The notes beneath the pieces are model-generated. The model had not been told where the DNA came from. It saw only the letters and a program-made list of their open reading frames with translations, and ran no database searches. From Mycolicibacterium xanthum (GTDB taxonomy: Bacteria; Actinomycetota; Actinomycetes; Mycobacteriales; Mycobacteriaceae): a stretch of DNA of 64,000 nt. Below are positions 29,171-39,935 of the stretch, piece by piece. Position numbers and translations under genes: made by a program. The stretch covers positions 248,001-312,000 of the forward strand of contig NZ_JAIFZS010000001.1 in the NCBI RefSeq assembly GCF_019710635.1, given 5' to 3'. Numbering within the stretch: position 1 is the stretch's first letter; each line of letters opens with the position of its first letter.

Positions 29171-32100
29171 ATGTATCTGAAGAGTCTGACGCTGAAGGGC
29201 TTCAAGTCCTTCGCCTCGCCGACGACTCTGCGCTTCGAACCGGGCATCACCTGTGTCGTCGGCCCCAACGGATCGGGCAAGTCGAACGTCGTCGACGCAC
29301 TGACCTGGGTGATGGGCGAGCAGGGCGCCAAGACGCTGCGCGGCGGCAAGATGGAGGACGTCATCTTCGCCGGCACCTCATCGCGCGCCCCGCTGGGCCG
29401 TGCCGAAGTCACGCTGACCATCGACAACTCCGACAACGCGCTGCCGATCGAGTACTCCGAGGTGTCGATCACCCGGCGGATGTTCCGCGACGGCGCCGGC
29501 GAGTACGAGATCAACGGCAGCAGTTGCCGTTTGATGGATGTGCAGGAGTTGCTCAGCGACTCCGGCATCGGCCGCGAGATGCACGTGATCGTCGGTCAGG
29601 GCAAGTTGTCGGAGATCCTGGAGTCCCGCCCGGAGGACCGCCGCGCGTTCATCGAGGAGGCCGCGGGCGTCCTCAAGCACCGCAAGCGCAAGGAGAAGGC
29701 GGTCCGCAAGCTGGACTCCATGCAGGCCAACCTGGCCCGGCTGACCGACCTGACGACCGAGCTGCGGCGCCAGCTCAAGCCGCTCGGCAGGCAGGCCGAG
29801 ATGGCGCGGCGGGCGCAGACCATCCAGGCCGACCTGCGCGATGCGCGGCTGCGGTTGGCCGCCGACGACCTGGTCACCCGCAAGGCCGAGTTCGACGACA
29901 CCAACCAGGCCGAAACTGCGCTGCGCCGTGAGCATTCCGAGCTCAGTGAGCGGCTGGAGGCGCGCTCGCTGGAACTCGACGCCCACGAGTCGGCGGTCGA
30001 GGACCTCAGCGAGCGGGCGGAGTCCGCCCAGCAGCGCTGGTTCCGGCTCTCGGCACTGGCCGAGCGGGTCGGCGCGACCGTGCGCATCGCCAGCGAGCGA
30101 GCCCAGCATCTCGACGCCGAGCCCGAGCTGTCCGGCGGTCCCGATCCCGACGAGCTCGAGGCGCAGGCCGACGAGATCGCCGAGCAGGAGCGACAGCTGC
30201 TCGAGGAGCTCGAGGAATCCCGCGAACGTCTCGAGGCGGCCCGCGCGGAGCTGGCCGAACGCGAGCAGACCGCCGCCGCCGCCGAACGCGCCCACCTGGC
30301 GGCGGCCCGGGCCGAGGCCGACCGGCGCGAGGGCCTGGCCCGGTTGTCCGGGCAGGTCGACACCATGCGGACCCGCGTCGAGTCCATCGACGAGACCGTC
30401 GCCCGGATGAGCGCCTCGATCGACGAGGCGGCGGCCCGCGCCCAGCAGACCCAGGCGGAATTCGAGACCGTGCAGGGGCGGGTCGGCGAGCTGGACGCCG
30501 GCGAGGTGGGTCTGGACGAACACCACGACCGGACCGTGGCCGCGCTGCGGCTGGCCGACGAGCGGGTCGCCGAGCTGCAGTCCGCCGAGCGGGCCGCCGA
30601 ACGTCAGGTCGCCTCGCTGCAGGCGCGGATCGACGCGCTGTCGGTCGGCCTGGACCGTAAGGACGGCGCCGCGTGGCTGCAGGAAAACCACAGCGGTGCA
30701 GGGCTTCTCGGGTCGCTGGCCGACCTGGTCAAGGTGCGCCCCGGTGATGAGGCCGCGGTCGCCGCGGTGCTCGGCGCGGCCGCCGACGCGCTGGCCGCGG
30801 AGAACTCCGGCGCCGCGCGTGACGCGATGGCCGCATTGAAGGCCTCCGACGGGGGCCGGGCGGCGATCGTGTTGGGGGACTGGCCGGTTCAGTCGGCTCC
30901 GCTGCCGGGCCCGCTGCCCGGTGGGGTGGCGTGGGCCGTCGACGTGGTGGACGCCGCGGCGAGCGTGCGTGCCGCGGTCACCGCGATGCTGGCCGGGGTG
31001 GTGGTGGTCGACGACCTGTCGACCGCGCTGGAGCTGGTCGCGCAACGTCCGCAACTGCGCGCGGTCACCGTCGACGGTGACCTGGTCGGCGCCGGCTGGG
31101 TCAGCGGCGGCTCGGACCGCAAGCCCTCCACCCTGGAGATCACCTCGGCGGTCGACAAGGCGCGCACCGAGCTCACCGACGCCGAACGGCAGACCGTCGA
31201 GCTGTCGGCGGCGCTGGCCGGGGCGCTGGCCGAGCAGGCCGCCCGCCAGGACGCCGCCGAGCAGGCGCTCGCTGCGCTCAACGAGTCCGACGCCGCGATC
31301 TCGTCGATCTACGAGCAGCTCGGCCGGCTGGGCCAGGATGCCCGCGCCGCCGACGACGAGTGGCAGCGCCTGATCCGGCAGCGCGACGAGCTCGAGGCCG
31401 GCCGCACCCGCACCGTTGAGGAGCTCGGCGAGCTGGAACAGCGGCTGCACAACGCCCAGCAGGAACCGATGTTCGAGGCCGAGCCGGTGGATCGGGAGGT
31501 GTGTACCGCAGCGGCGGAGGCGGCCCGGTCGGCCGAGGTGGAGGCGCGGTTGGCGGTGCGCACGGCCGAGGAGCGGGCGAACGCGGTTCGGGGGCGCGCG
31601 GACTCGCTGCGGCGCTCGGCGGCCGCCGAACGCGACGCTCGCATCCGGGCCCGGCAGGCCCGGGAGGCCCGCGTCCGGGCGGCCGCGGTGGCGGCGGCGG
31701 TGGCCGACTCCGGACGTCTGGTCGCGCAGCGGCTGAGTGCGGCGGTCGCGGTGTCGTCGGGCATCCGCGACGAGGTGGCCGCCGAACGCCAGATCCGCGC
31801 CGCCGAGCTGACCCGGGCACGCGAGGAGACCGGTGAGCTCACCACCAGGATCACCGCGCTCACCGACGCCCTGCACCGTGACGAGGTCGCCAAAGCGCAG
31901 GCGGCACTGCGTATCGAGCAGCTCGAGCAACAGGTGCTCGAGCAGTTCGGGATGGCGGTGGCCGATCTGATCGCCGAGTACGGCCCGACCGTTCCGTTGC
32001 CCCCGTCGGAGCTGGAGATGGCCGAGTACGAGCAGGCCAGGGAGCGCGGCGAGCAGGTGACCGCACCGGCCCCGATGCCCTACGACCGGGACACCCAGGA

Positions 32101-32758
32101 CCGCCGGGCCAAGCGTGCCGAGCGTGAGCTCAAGGAGCTGGGCCGGGTCAACCCGCTGGCGCTCGAGGAGTTCGCCGCGCTGGAGGAACGCTACAACTTC
32201 CTGTCCACCCAGCTCGAGGACGTCAAGGCGGCCCGCAAGGACCTGCTCGACGTGATCTCCGATGTCGACGCCCGGATCCTGCAGGTGTTCACCGAGGCCT
32301 ACGCCGACGTGGAACGCGAGTTCTCCCAGGTGTTCTCGACGTTGTTCCCGGGCGGTGAGGGCAGGCTGCTGCTGACCGACCCGACCGACATGCTGACCAC
32401 GGGCATCGAGGTGGAGGCCCGGCCGCCGGGCAAGAAGATCAAGCGGTTGTCGCTGCTGTCGGGTGGGGAGAAGTCGCTGACCGCGGTGGCGATGCTGGTC
32501 GCGATCTTCCGCGCCAGGCCGTCGCCGTTCTACGTGATGGACGAGGTCGAGGCCGCGCTCGACGACGTCAACCTGCGCCGGCTGATCAGCCTCTTCGAGC
32601 AGCTGCGCGAGCGTTCGCAGCTGATCGTGATCACCCACCAGAAGCCCACGATGGAGGTGGCCGACGCGCTGTACGGCGTGACGATGCGCAACGACGGCAT
32701 CACCACGGTCATCTCGCAGCGCATGCGCGGGCAGGAGCTGGTCACCAGCCCGTCGTGA
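29171..32758 (+). CDS. smc: Chromosome partition protein Smc
   Basis: This is the 1195-residue ATPase of the condensin-like complex that compacts and separates chromosomes. Walker A is GPNGSGKSN (about residue 32). Two long coiled coils flank the hinge, which lies around residues 510-655 and begins near [12 protein letters not shown]. The ABC signature [14 protein letters not shown] and Walker [14 protein letters not shown] are near the C-terminus. The coils are rich in Ala, Arg and Glu, as in other high-GC Smc proteins. It is convergent with the fni gene, whose stop lies 15 bases away. Confidence 0.97.
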   Translation: MYLKSLTLKGFKSFASPTTLRFEPGITCVVGPNGSGKSNVVDALTWVMGEQGAKTLRGGKMEDVIFAGTSSRAPLGRAEVTLTIDNSDNALPIEYSEVSITRRMFRDGAGEYEINGSSCRLMDVQELLSDSGIGREMHVIVGQGKLSEILESRPEDRRAFIEEAAGVLKHRKRKEKAVRKLDSMQANLARLTDLTTELRRQLKPLGRQAEMARRAQTIQADLRDARLRLAADDLVTRKAEFDDTNQAETALRREHSELSERLEARSLELDAHESAVEDLSERAESAQQRWFRLSALAERVGATVRIASERAQHLDAEPELSGGPDPDELEAQADEIAEQERQLLEELEESRERLEAARAELAEREQTAAAAERAHLAAARAEADRREGLARLSGQVDTMRTRVESIDETVARMSASIDEAAARAQQTQAEFETVQGRVGELDAGEVGLDEHHDRTVAALRLADERVAELQSAERAAERQVASLQARIDALSVGLDRKDGAAWLQENHSGAGLLGSLADLVKVRPGDEAAVAAVLGAAADALAAENSGAARDAMAALKASDGGRAAIVLGDWPVQSAPLPGPLPGGVAWAVDVVDAAASVRAAVTAMLAGVVVVDDLSTALELVAQRPQLRAVTVDGDLVGAGWVSGGSDRKPSTLEITSAVDKARTELTDAERQTVELSAALAGALAEQAARQDAAEQALAALNESDAAISSIYEQLGRLGQDARAADDEWQRLIRQRDELEAGRTRTVEELGELEQRLHNAQQEPMFEAEPVDREVCTAAAEAARSAEVEARLAVRTAEERANAVRGRADSLRRSAAAERDARIRARQAREARVRAAAVAAAVADSGRLVAQRLSAAVAVSSGIRDEVAAERQIRAAELTRAREETGELTTRITALTDALHRDEVAKAQAALRIEQLEQQVLEQFGMAVADLIAEYGPTVPLPPSELEMAEYEQARERGEQVTAPAPMPYDRDTQDRRAKRAERELKELGRVNPLALEEFAALEERYNFLSTQLEDVKAARKDLLDVISDVDARILQVFTEAYADVEREFSQVFSTLFPGGEGRLLLTDPTDMLTTGIEVEARPPGKKIKRLSLLSGGEKSLTAVAMLVAIFRARPSPFYVMDEVEAALDDVNLRRLISLFEQLRERSQLIVITHQKPTMEVADALYGVTMRNDGITTVISQRMRGQELVTSPS

Positions 32759-32772
32759 CCGTCCCGGTCGGG

Positions 32773-33822
32773 CTATCCCGGGGTGCGTTCGGGTGGGTGC
32801 GTCTCGGTGACGCCCCGGCGGCGCAGCGCCGCCAGGTTCGCCGCCCCGCAGCCGTGTAGGCACACCAACAGCTCGTCGAGGAAGCGTTGCAGCCAATCTA
32901 CCACGGCGGCAACGGATTCGATCGCCGGCGCGAGCAGCGGCCGGGCGACGGCCACCGCCTGGGCGCCGAGCGCGAGCGCCTTGGCGGCGTCCATCCCGGT
33001 ACGGATGCCGCCCGAAGCGACCAGCGGCATGTCCGGGAGGATGCCGCGTACCTCCAGCAGCGCCTGCGCGGTCGGCACGCCCCATTCGGCCAGCGCCGGA
33101 TAGCGCACCTCGCCGTAGCGGACGAACTGCTCGACCCGCGCCCACGACGTGCCGCCGGCGCCCGCGACGTCGATCGCGGCCAGCGGGCAGTCGGTGAGCT
33201 CGGCCGCTGCGGCGGCGCCGATGCCGTGGCCCACCTCCTTGAGCATCACCGGGTAGCCGATCGACGCGGTCACCTCGCGCAGCCGGGTGATCGACCCGGA
33301 GAAGTCGGTGTCACCGTGGTGCTGCATGGCCTCCTGCAGCGGGTTGGTGTGCACGGCCAGGCCGTCGGCGCCGACCTCGGCCAGCACCGCGGCCAGCTCC
33401 GGCACCGTCGCCGGGTCCAGCTGGGCCAGGCCGATGTTGCCGATCAGCAGGATGTCCGGGGCCACCTCGCGGACGTCGAAGCTGGCCGCGCTGACCGGAT
33501 CGTCCATCATCACCCGCTGGGAGCCGAGCATCATGCCCAGGCCGAGTTCCTGGGCCGCCGCGGCCAGGTTGCGGTTGATGATGCCGGATAGCTCCGCGCC
33601 GCCCGTCATGGCGCCGATCACCACCGGGGCCCGCAACCGGGCGCCGAAGAACTCGGTGCCGAGGTCGACGGTGCCGAGGTCGGTCTGGGTCAGCGCGTTG
33701 TAGGGCAGTCGGTAGCGCTCCAGCCCGGTGCTCACCGTCTGGTATTCGACCGGCTCGGTCAGGCAGACGTCGAGGTGCCGACGTTTGCGGTGCTGAAGTG
33801 CTGAAACCGGGTCGAACGTCAC
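32773..33822 (-). CDS. fni: Type 2 isopentenyl-diphosphate isomerase (Fni/Idi-2)
   Basis: This 349-residue FMN enzyme interconverts IPP and DMAPP. Family marks are [10 protein letters not shown] at the N-terminus, [56 protein letters not shown] and the FMN phosphate loop [22 protein letters not shown] 33822 fits the family start; the frame stays open far upstream without meaning. In M. tuberculosis smc and ftsY are adjacent and the isomerase I know of is type 1, so this looks like an extra gene. No carotenoid or mevalonate genes accompany it. Confidence 0.93.
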   Translation of the reverse strand: MTFDPVSALQHRKRRHLDVCLTEPVEYQTVSTGLERYRLPYNALTQTDLGTVDLGTEFFGARLRAPVVIGAMTGGAELSGIINRNLAAAAQELGLGMMLGSQRVMMDDPVSAASFDVREVAPDILLIGNIGLAQLDPATVPELAAVLAEVGADGLAVHTNPLQEAMQHHGDTDFSGSITRLREVTASIGYPVMLKEVGHGIGAAAAAELTDCPLAAIDVAGAGGTSWARVEQFVRYGEVRYPALAEWGVPTAQALLEVRGILPDMPLVASGGIRTGMDAAKALALGAQAVAVARPLLAPAIESVAAVVDWLQRFLDELLVCLHGCGAANLAALRRRGVTETHPPERTPG

Positions 33823-33858
33823 CGGCTGTGATCCCGTTCGGGCCCCTGAGACAATGGC

Positions 33859-35361
33859 GTGGTGTCTGAAGGTATTGGGCTGAGTCTCTGGATCGCCATC
33901 GCGGTCATCGCTGTCCTGCTGGTCACTGTGCTCGTCGTCGGGCTGGTCAGGTACCGCCGTCGCCGGATCAGCCTGTCTGGTCGAGACACTGCCACTCCCG
34001 TCGATCGATCGGGCGGCTATACCGCTTCGTCGGGCATCACGTTCAGCCAGTCGGCACCGCCCGCGGCCCCGATCAGCCCGCCGGAGGCGGCAGGGCCGTC
34101 GGGGCGCATCGACACCACCGGGCTGCCGGCCGTCGGCGATGATGCCACCATTCCCCGGGATGCGCCCAAGCGCCCGATCGCCGACGTGCGGCTGCCCGAG
34201 CCCCCGACCGTCGTCGCGCCGCCGGACGTAGCACCCGCCGAGGCGCCGCAGGCTCCGGTCGAGCCCGCCGCGCCCGAGACGCCGGTGGCCGAGGCGCCGC
34301 AGGCTCCGGTCGAGCCCGCCCCAGCCGAGGTGCCGGTGGCCGAGACGCCGGTGGCCGAGGTGCCGGTGGCCGAGGTGCCGGTGACCGAGGTGCCGGTGGC
34401 CGAGACGGCCCCGCCCGTAGCGCCCGAGATCGACACCATCGCGCCCACCGAGGGCAGGCTGGATCGGCTGCGCGGGCGCCTGGCGAAGTCTCAGAGCACG
34501 CTGGGGCGCAGCATGCTCGGCCTGCTGGGCGGCGGCGACCTGGACGAGGATTCGTGGGAGGAGGTCGAGGACACCCTGCTGATCGCCGATCTCGGGCCCG
34601 TGGTGACCGAGTCGGTGGTGTCCTCGCTGCGGTCCCGGATGGCCAGCAACACCGTGCGCACCGAGGCCGATGCCCGCGCCGTGCTGCGCGACGTGCTCAT
34701 CTCGGAGCTGCGTCCCGATCTGGACCGCTCCATCAAGGCGCTGCCGCACCAGGACAAGCCCTCGGTGCTGCTGGTGGTGGGCGTCAACGGGACCGGCAAG
34801 ACCACCACCGTCGGCAAGCTGGCCCGGGTGCTGGTCGCCGACGGCCGGCGCGTCGTGCTCGGCGCCGCCGACACGTTCCGCGCCGCGGCCGCCGATCAGC
34901 TGCAGACCTGGGCGTCGCGGGTCGGTGCCGAGGTGGTCCGCGGGGCGGAAGGGGCCGATCCGGCGTCGGTGGCCTTCGATGCCGTGGACACCGGGATCGC
35001 CGACGGCGCCGACGTCGTCGTCGTCGACACCGCGGGACGCCTGCACACCAAGACCGGGTTGATGGACGAGCTGGGCAAGGTCAAGCGCGTGGTGGAGAAG
35101 CGCGCCGCCGTCGACGAGGTGCTGCTGGTCCTCGACGCCACCATCGGTCAGAACAGCCTGCCGCAGGCCAAGGTCTTCGCCGAGGTCGTCAACATCACCG
35201 GCGTGGCGCTGACCAAGCTGGACGGCACCGCGAAGGGCGGCATCGTGTTCCGTGTCCAACAGGAACTCGGGGTGCCGGTCAAACTGGTCGGACTGGGTGA
35301 GGGCCCCGACGATCTGGCGCCGTTCGAGCCGGCAGCGTTCGTCGACGCGCTGCTCGGTTGA
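33859..35361 (+). CDS. ftsY: Signal recognition particle receptor FtsY
   Basis: This 500-residue SRP receptor GTPase docks Ffh-ribosome complexes at the membrane. An N-terminal hydrophobic segment ([22 protein letters not shown]) is followed by a repetitive acidic Pro/Val/Ala/Glu linker (about residues 120-190) and then the NG domain. The latter has [30 protein letters not shown] and [10 protein letters not shown]. It starts with GTG 33859, or GTG 33862 one codon later. The linker is built from DNA repeats at 34240-34401. Confidence 0.95.
   Translation: MVSEGIGLSLWIAIAVIAVLLVTVLVVGLVRYRRRRISLSGRDTATPVDRSGGYTASSGITFSQSAPPAAPISPPEAAGPSGRIDTTGLPAVGDDATIPRDAPKRPIADVRLPEPPTVVAPPDVAPAEAPQAPVEPAAPETPVAEAPQAPVEPAPAEVPVAETPVAEVPVAEVPVTEVPVAETAPPVAPEIDTIAPTEGRLDRLRGRLAKSQSTLGRSMLGLLGGGDLDEDSWEEVEDTLLIADLGPVVTESVVSSLRSRMASNTVRTEADARAVLRDVLISELRPDLDRSIKALPHQDKPSVLLVVGVNGTGKTTTVGKLARVLVADGRRVVLGAADTFRAAAADQLQTWASRVGAEVVRGAEGADPASVAFDAVDTGIADGADVVVVDTAGRLHTKTGLMDELGKVKRVVEKRAAVDEVLLVLDATIGQNSLPQAKVFAEVVNITGVALTKLDGTAKGGIVFRVQQELGVPVKLVGLGEGPDDLAPFEPAAFVDALLG
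34240..34401 (+). repeat. In-frame tandem repeats in the FtsY linker
   Basis: A 30-base unit occurs identically at 34240-34269 and 34291-34320. It is followed by five near-identical 15-base units (GAGGTGCCGGTGGCC and variants) at 34327-34401. All keep frame and encode an [10 protein letters not shown] and EVPVA-type linker. Length variation between strains is likely. Confidence 0.85.
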
Positions 35362-35463
35362 CAGGGGCGCGTAGCGTGGGAAGGGCAGTAATTCTTCCAC
35401 GCGCCGCGGACTTTCGCTGATCGAAGACGTGGAAATGCGAGCGTAACGCAATGGGCGTGGCCG

Positions 35464-35501
35464 TTCACGCATCCGAAACACATACGAATCACGGATGAAA
35501 C
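35464..35501 (+). promoter_or_regulatory. GlnR operator upstream of amt-glnB-glnD
   Basis: Four half-sites are spaced exactly 11 bases apart: TTCAC (35464), GAAAC (35475), GAATC (35486) and GAAAC (35497). This matches the alternating GTnAC / GAAAC half-site pattern with 6-base spacers described for the nitrogen regulator GlnR in actinobacteria. It sits 68 bases upstream of the ammonium transporter start. Expected behaviour is activation under nitrogen limitation. Confidence 0.8.
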
Positions 35502-35568
35502 CCGCGCCAAAGACCCTCTTTCGGAGGCCGATCATGATCGGCTCACGTCCCAAGGAGGTTCAAACAAA

Positions 35569-36957
35569 GTGGTTTTTGGCTTGCATGACGTGGCCCTAGC
35601 CATACCCGACGATCAATTCCTGCCGTTCGGGCCCGACGGTCTGAGCGCCGGTGACACGGCGTGGGTGATCGCGGCTACCGCCATGGTGCTGTTCATGACA
35701 CCCGGCCTCGCGTTCTTCTACGGCGGCCTGTCGCGGCAGAAGTCCGTCCTGAACATGATGATGATGTCCTTCAGCTCGCTCGGCCTGATCAGCGTGATCT
35801 ACGTGCTGTGGGGCTACTCGATGTCGTTCTCGTCGGCGCACACCGGCGAGTCGGACTACTTCGGAGTCTTCGACAACCCGTTCTCGCTCTGGGGTGTCAG
35901 CGACCTGCTCAAGACCATGGAACTGCCCGACGGTACGACCGGCTACGTGCTCGGCGGCTTCGGCACCGTGCCCGCGATCATCTGGGTGGCGTTCCAGCTC
36001 ACCTTCGCGGTCATCACCGTCGCGCTGATCAGCGGCTCGGTGGCCGAGCGGATGAAGTTCGGCACCTGGCTGGTGTTCGGCGGCCTCTGGGCCACCCTGG
36101 TGTACTTCCCGCTGTCGCACATGGTGTGGGGCGGCGGCCTGCTGTCCGGCAGCGGAGAGGGCATCGCGGCCAAGCTGTTCGGCGTCGACGACGAGGGCGC
36201 GGCCAACGTGGCGCCGATCGACTTCGCCGGTGGCACCGTGGTTCACATCAACGCCGGTATGGCCGGCCTGGTGCTGGCGATCCTGCTCGGCAAGCGGATG
36301 GGCTTCGGCAAGACGGCCTACCGGCCGCACAATGTGCCGTTCGTGCTGCTCGGCGCCGCCATCCTGTGGTTCGGTTGGTACGGCTTCAACGTCGGTTCGG
36401 AAGGTGCGGCCGACATGATCGCCGGCCAGGTGTTCGTCAACACCACCGCCGCGACCGCCGCCGCGATGCTGGCGTGGCTGGTCGTGGAGAAGATCCGCGA
36501 CGGACATCCCACCGGCGTCGGCGCAGCCTCGGGCATCGTCGCCGGCCTGGTTGCCATCACCCCCGCCTGCGGTTCGGTGACCCCGGTCGGTTCGCTGGGC
36601 CTGGGCGCCGTCGCCGGTGTCCTCGCCGCACTTGCCATCGGGCTGAAGTACAAGCTCGGCTACGACGACTCGCTCGACGTCGTCGGCGTGCACCTGGTTG
36701 CCGGTCTGTGGGGCACCATCTCGATCGGCTTCTTCGCATGGTCGGAGGAGGACGCGGCCGGCCTGCTCTACGGCGGTGACTTCAAGCAGCTGGTCGTCCA
36801 GCTCGTCATCGCGCTGTGCGCGCTGGTCTTCACCGGTGTCATGACGCTGATCATCGCCTTCATCGTCAAGCCGCTCGGCTGGCGAATCAGCACGGAGGAC
36901 GAGGACACCGGCATCGATGAAACCGAACACGCCGAAACGGCTTACGAGTTCGCCTGA
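35569..36957 (+). CDS. amt: Ammonium transporter (Amt)
   Basis: This is a 462-residue Amt/Mep/Rh channel with 11 or so membrane helices. Typical motifs are MTPGLAFFYGGLSRQKSVLNMMMMS, GTVVHINAGMAGLVLA (pore His), WFGWYGFNVGS and the pore region DVVGVHLVAGLWG (second His). It starts with GTG and has AAGGAGG ten bases upstream. It heads an amt-glnB-glnD unit in which PII (GlnB) would gate the channel. A perfect 16-bp palindrome (35527-35542) lies in its leader just before the ribosome site. Confidence 0.95.
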   Translation: MVFGLHDVALAIPDDQFLPFGPDGLSAGDTAWVIAATAMVLFMTPGLAFFYGGLSRQKSVLNMMMMSFSSLGLISVIYVLWGYSMSFSSAHTGESDYFGVFDNPFSLWGVSDLLKTMELPDGTTGYVLGGFGTVPAIIWVAFQLTFAVITVALISGSVAERMKFGTWLVFGGLWATLVYFPLSHMVWGGGLLSGSGEGIAAKLFGVDDEGAANVAPIDFAGGTVVHINAGMAGLVLAILLGKRMGFGKTAYRPHNVPFVLLGAAILWFGWYGFNVGSEGAADMIAGQVFVNTTAATAAAMLAWLVVEKIRDGHPTGVGAASGIVAGLVAITPACGSVTPVGSLGLGAVAGVLAALAIGLKYKLGYDDSLDVVGVHLVAGLWGTISIGFFAWSEEDAAGLLYGGDFKQLVVQLVIALCALVFTGVMTLIIAFIVKPLGWRISTEDEDTGIDETEHAETAYEFA

Positions 36958-37329
<372 letters not shown>

Positions 37330-37414
37330 CCCGCATATCATGGAATGACGCGTCGTCTCCCGGCATCGAACCGTGTGAGCGCTGGATGGTTAAGTGCCTG
37401 GAGGACAACAACTC

Positions 37415-39886
37415 ATGACAGAGCGGAAACGAGACCCCGCCGCCGGAGCGCCCCGATGGGTGCGCCCGGCGGCGGGCTCGTTACGTCCCGCCACCGACCT
37501 CGCCGCCGCCGCAGGGCAGTTGACGTCCGGCGGATCCCGTCCGCTCGACGCCGCGGCGTTGCGCGACGCACTGCTCGACCTCTACGACTTCTGGCTCACC
37601 ACCAAGGCCACCGAGATCGGGATCACCACCAGCAGTGGTTTCGCCATCGTCGCCACCGGCGGCCTCGGCCGCGGCGAGCTGTTGCCGTACTCCGATCTCG
37701 ACCTGATGCTGCTGCACGACAACATGCCACCCGAGGTAGTCGGTGAGGTCGCCGAGCTGCTCTGGTATCCGCTGTGGGACGCCAACATCCGCATCGATCA
37801 CAGTGTGCGTACCGTGCCCGAGGCAGTGCGGGTCGCCGGGGAGGACATGTCGGCGGGTCTGGCGATGCTGGAGGCCCGCCACATCGCCGGTGACGGCGAC
37901 CTGTCCGCGCTGTTGATCGGCGGTGCCCGCAGCCAGTGGCGCACCGGAATCGCTTCCCGCTTCGACGAACTCGTCGAGCACACCACGGCACGTTGGCGGC
38001 GCTGCGGCGAGATCGCCCACCGGGCCGAACCGGATCTCAAGTGCGGCAGGGGCGGCCTGCGCGACGTCCAGCTGCTCAATGCGCTTGCCATCGCCCAGCT
38101 GGCCGACGTCTATCCCAGCCGTTCGCTGGCCTCGCCGACCGAAACCCTTGGCGAGGCACATCTTTCCCTGCTCAACGTCCGCACCGAACTGCACCGGGTG
38201 GCCGGTCGGGGCCGGGAACTGCTGCTGGCCCAGCACGCCGACGAGATCGGCGCCGCGCTGCGCATCGGTGACCGGTTCGATCTCGCCCGGATGCTCTCCG
38301 ATTCGGCCCGCACCGTCAGTTACTACGTCGACGCCGGAATCCGCACGGCGGCCAACGCACTGCCGCGGCGCGGGCTCTCCGCGCTGCGCCGGCCCGTGCG
38401 CCGTCCGCTCGACGAGGGCGTGATCGAGTTCAACGGCGAGGTCATCCTGGCCCGGGATGCCCGTCCGGAACGCGATCCCGGTCTGATCCTCCGGGTGGCC
38501 GCCGCATCGGCGACCACCGGGCTTCCGATGGCGGCGTCCACCCTGGGTCGGCTGGTGGAGACCGCGCCGGAGTTGCGGACCCCCTGGCCGCGCCAGGCGC
38601 TCAAGGATCTGCTCGTGATGCTGGGCGCCGGGCCCTCGGCGGTCGGCACCATCGAGGCGCTGGACCGGACCGGCCTGTGGGGACGGCTGTTCCCCGAGTG
38701 GGGTGCGGTACGCGACCTGCCACCGCGCGATGTCGTGCACATCTGGACCGTGGACCGGCATCTGGTCGAAACCGTATCCAGGGCAAGTGCTTTCACCACC
38801 CGGGTGTCCCGGCCCGACCTGTTGGTGCTCGGCGCCCTCGTGCACGACATCGGCAAGGGCCGTGGAGGCGACCACAGCATCATCGGTGCGGAGCTGGCCA
38901 CCCAGATCGGCGGTCGGCTCGGGCTGTGGCCGTCCGACATCGAGGTCCTCTCCAAGGTGGTTCGATACCACCTGCTGCTCCCGCACACCGCCACCCGGCG
39001 CGACCTGCAGGACCCGAAGACCATCGCCGACGTGGTGGAGACCCTCGGCGGCGATCTGGTGGTGCTCGAACTGCTGCATGCTCTCGCCGAGGCCGACTCG
39101 CTGGCCACCGGCCCCGGGGTGTGGGGCGACTGGAAGGCGTCCCTGATCGGCGATCTGGTTCGCCGGTGCCGGCTGGCGATGGCCGGGGAGCCGCTGCCGA
39201 AGCCGGATCCGATTGATCCGCGGATCATTTCGCTGGCCGGGAGCGACACGGTGCACGTCGAGCTGACGTTGGGGGACAACTCGCACATCTACAACGTGAC
39301 GATGATCGCGCCCGACGTCCGTGGGCTGTTGTCCAAGGCCGCCGGGGTGCTGGCGCTGAACGCGTTGCGGGTGCACTCCGCATCGGTCAACGGACACCGG
39401 GGGTCGGCCATCAACACCTTCGTGGTGTCACCGCATTTCGGCGCGCCGCCCGCCGCCGAGTTACTGCGTCAGCAGCTGATTCTCGCGATGGACGGCGAGT
39501 TGGACGTGGTCAGTGCGCTCGAGCAGAAGGAGGCCGACCTCGCGGGCAAGGCCCGCGCGGGCGAGGTGCACGCCGCGGTGCCGGTCAACTATCCGCCCGC
39601 TCCGCCGAAGATCATCTGGTACGACGGCGAGGCTGAGGGCCACCTGGTGGCCGAGATCCGCACCACCGACCGCACCGGGCTGCTGGCGTTTCTCACCGCG
39701 GTGTTCGAGCGGGCCGGCGTCGACATCGCGTGGGCGAAGGTGACCACGCTCGGGTCGTCGGTCGTGGACGCGTTCAGCATCGTGCTGCCCGCCGGCGCGA
39801 ACGAGAAGACGGTGCGCCAGAGCCTCGAACGCGAGCTGTTCACCGTGCTGCCCGCACCGCCGGCCAAGGTCGAGGAAGCCAGCTGA
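37415..39886 (+). CDS. glnD: PII nucleotidylyltransferase/deuridylylase-type enzyme (GlnD)
   Basis: This 823-residue enzyme adds and removes a nucleotide on PII; in actinobacteria the modification is usually adenylylation. The nucleotidyltransferase motif [17 protein letters not shown] is at about residues 82-98. The HD phosphohydrolase core ([13 protein letters not shown]) is near 475. Two ACT domains occupy about 607-680 and 742-815. GGAGG lies ten bases before the ATG. It is the third gene of the amt operon and shares the GlnR operator. Confidence 0.95.
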   Translation: MTERKRDPAAGAPRWVRPAAGSLRPATDLAAAAGQLTSGGSRPLDAAALRDALLDLYDFWLTTKATEIGITTSSGFAIVATGGLGRGELLPYSDLDLMLLHDNMPPEVVGEVAELLWYPLWDANIRIDHSVRTVPEAVRVAGEDMSAGLAMLEARHIAGDGDLSALLIGGARSQWRTGIASRFDELVEHTTARWRRCGEIAHRAEPDLKCGRGGLRDVQLLNALAIAQLADVYPSRSLASPTETLGEAHLSLLNVRTELHRVAGRGRELLLAQHADEIGAALRIGDRFDLARMLSDSARTVSYYVDAGIRTAANALPRRGLSALRRPVRRPLDEGVIEFNGEVILARDARPERDPGLILRVAAASATTGLPMAASTLGRLVETAPELRTPWPRQALKDLLVMLGAGPSAVGTIEALDRTGLWGRLFPEWGAVRDLPPRDVVHIWTVDRHLVETVSRASAFTTRVSRPDLLVLGALVHDIGKGRGGDHSIIGAELATQIGGRLGLWPSDIEVLSKVVRYHLLLPHTATRRDLQDPKTIADVVETLGGDLVVLELLHALAEADSLATGPGVWGDWKASLIGDLVRRCRLAMAGEPLPKPDPIDPRIISLAGSDTVHVELTLGDNSHIYNVTMIAPDVRGLLSKAAGVLALNALRVHSASVNGHRGSAINTFVVSPHFGAPPAAELLRQQLILAMDGELDVVSALEQKEADLAGKARAGEVHAAVPVNYPPAPPKIIWYDGEAEGHLVAEIRTTDRTGLLAFLTAVFERAGVDIAWAKVTTLGSSVVDAFSIVLPAGANEKTVRQSLERELFTVLPAPPAKVEEAS

Positions 39887-39935
39887 CCCGGGGCAGCACC
39901 GGAAAGGCGACCCGAAGACAAGTAGTCTTGGCCAC

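Noticed and set aside
29378..33145. A very long open frame on the strand opposite smc, with similar ones opposite pyc, benCD and ftsY.
   Set aside because: These are expected in GC-rich DNA opposite real genes. They show Gly/Arg/Val-rich sequence with no domain pattern and no ribosome site, while the sense strand carries the recognisable protein.
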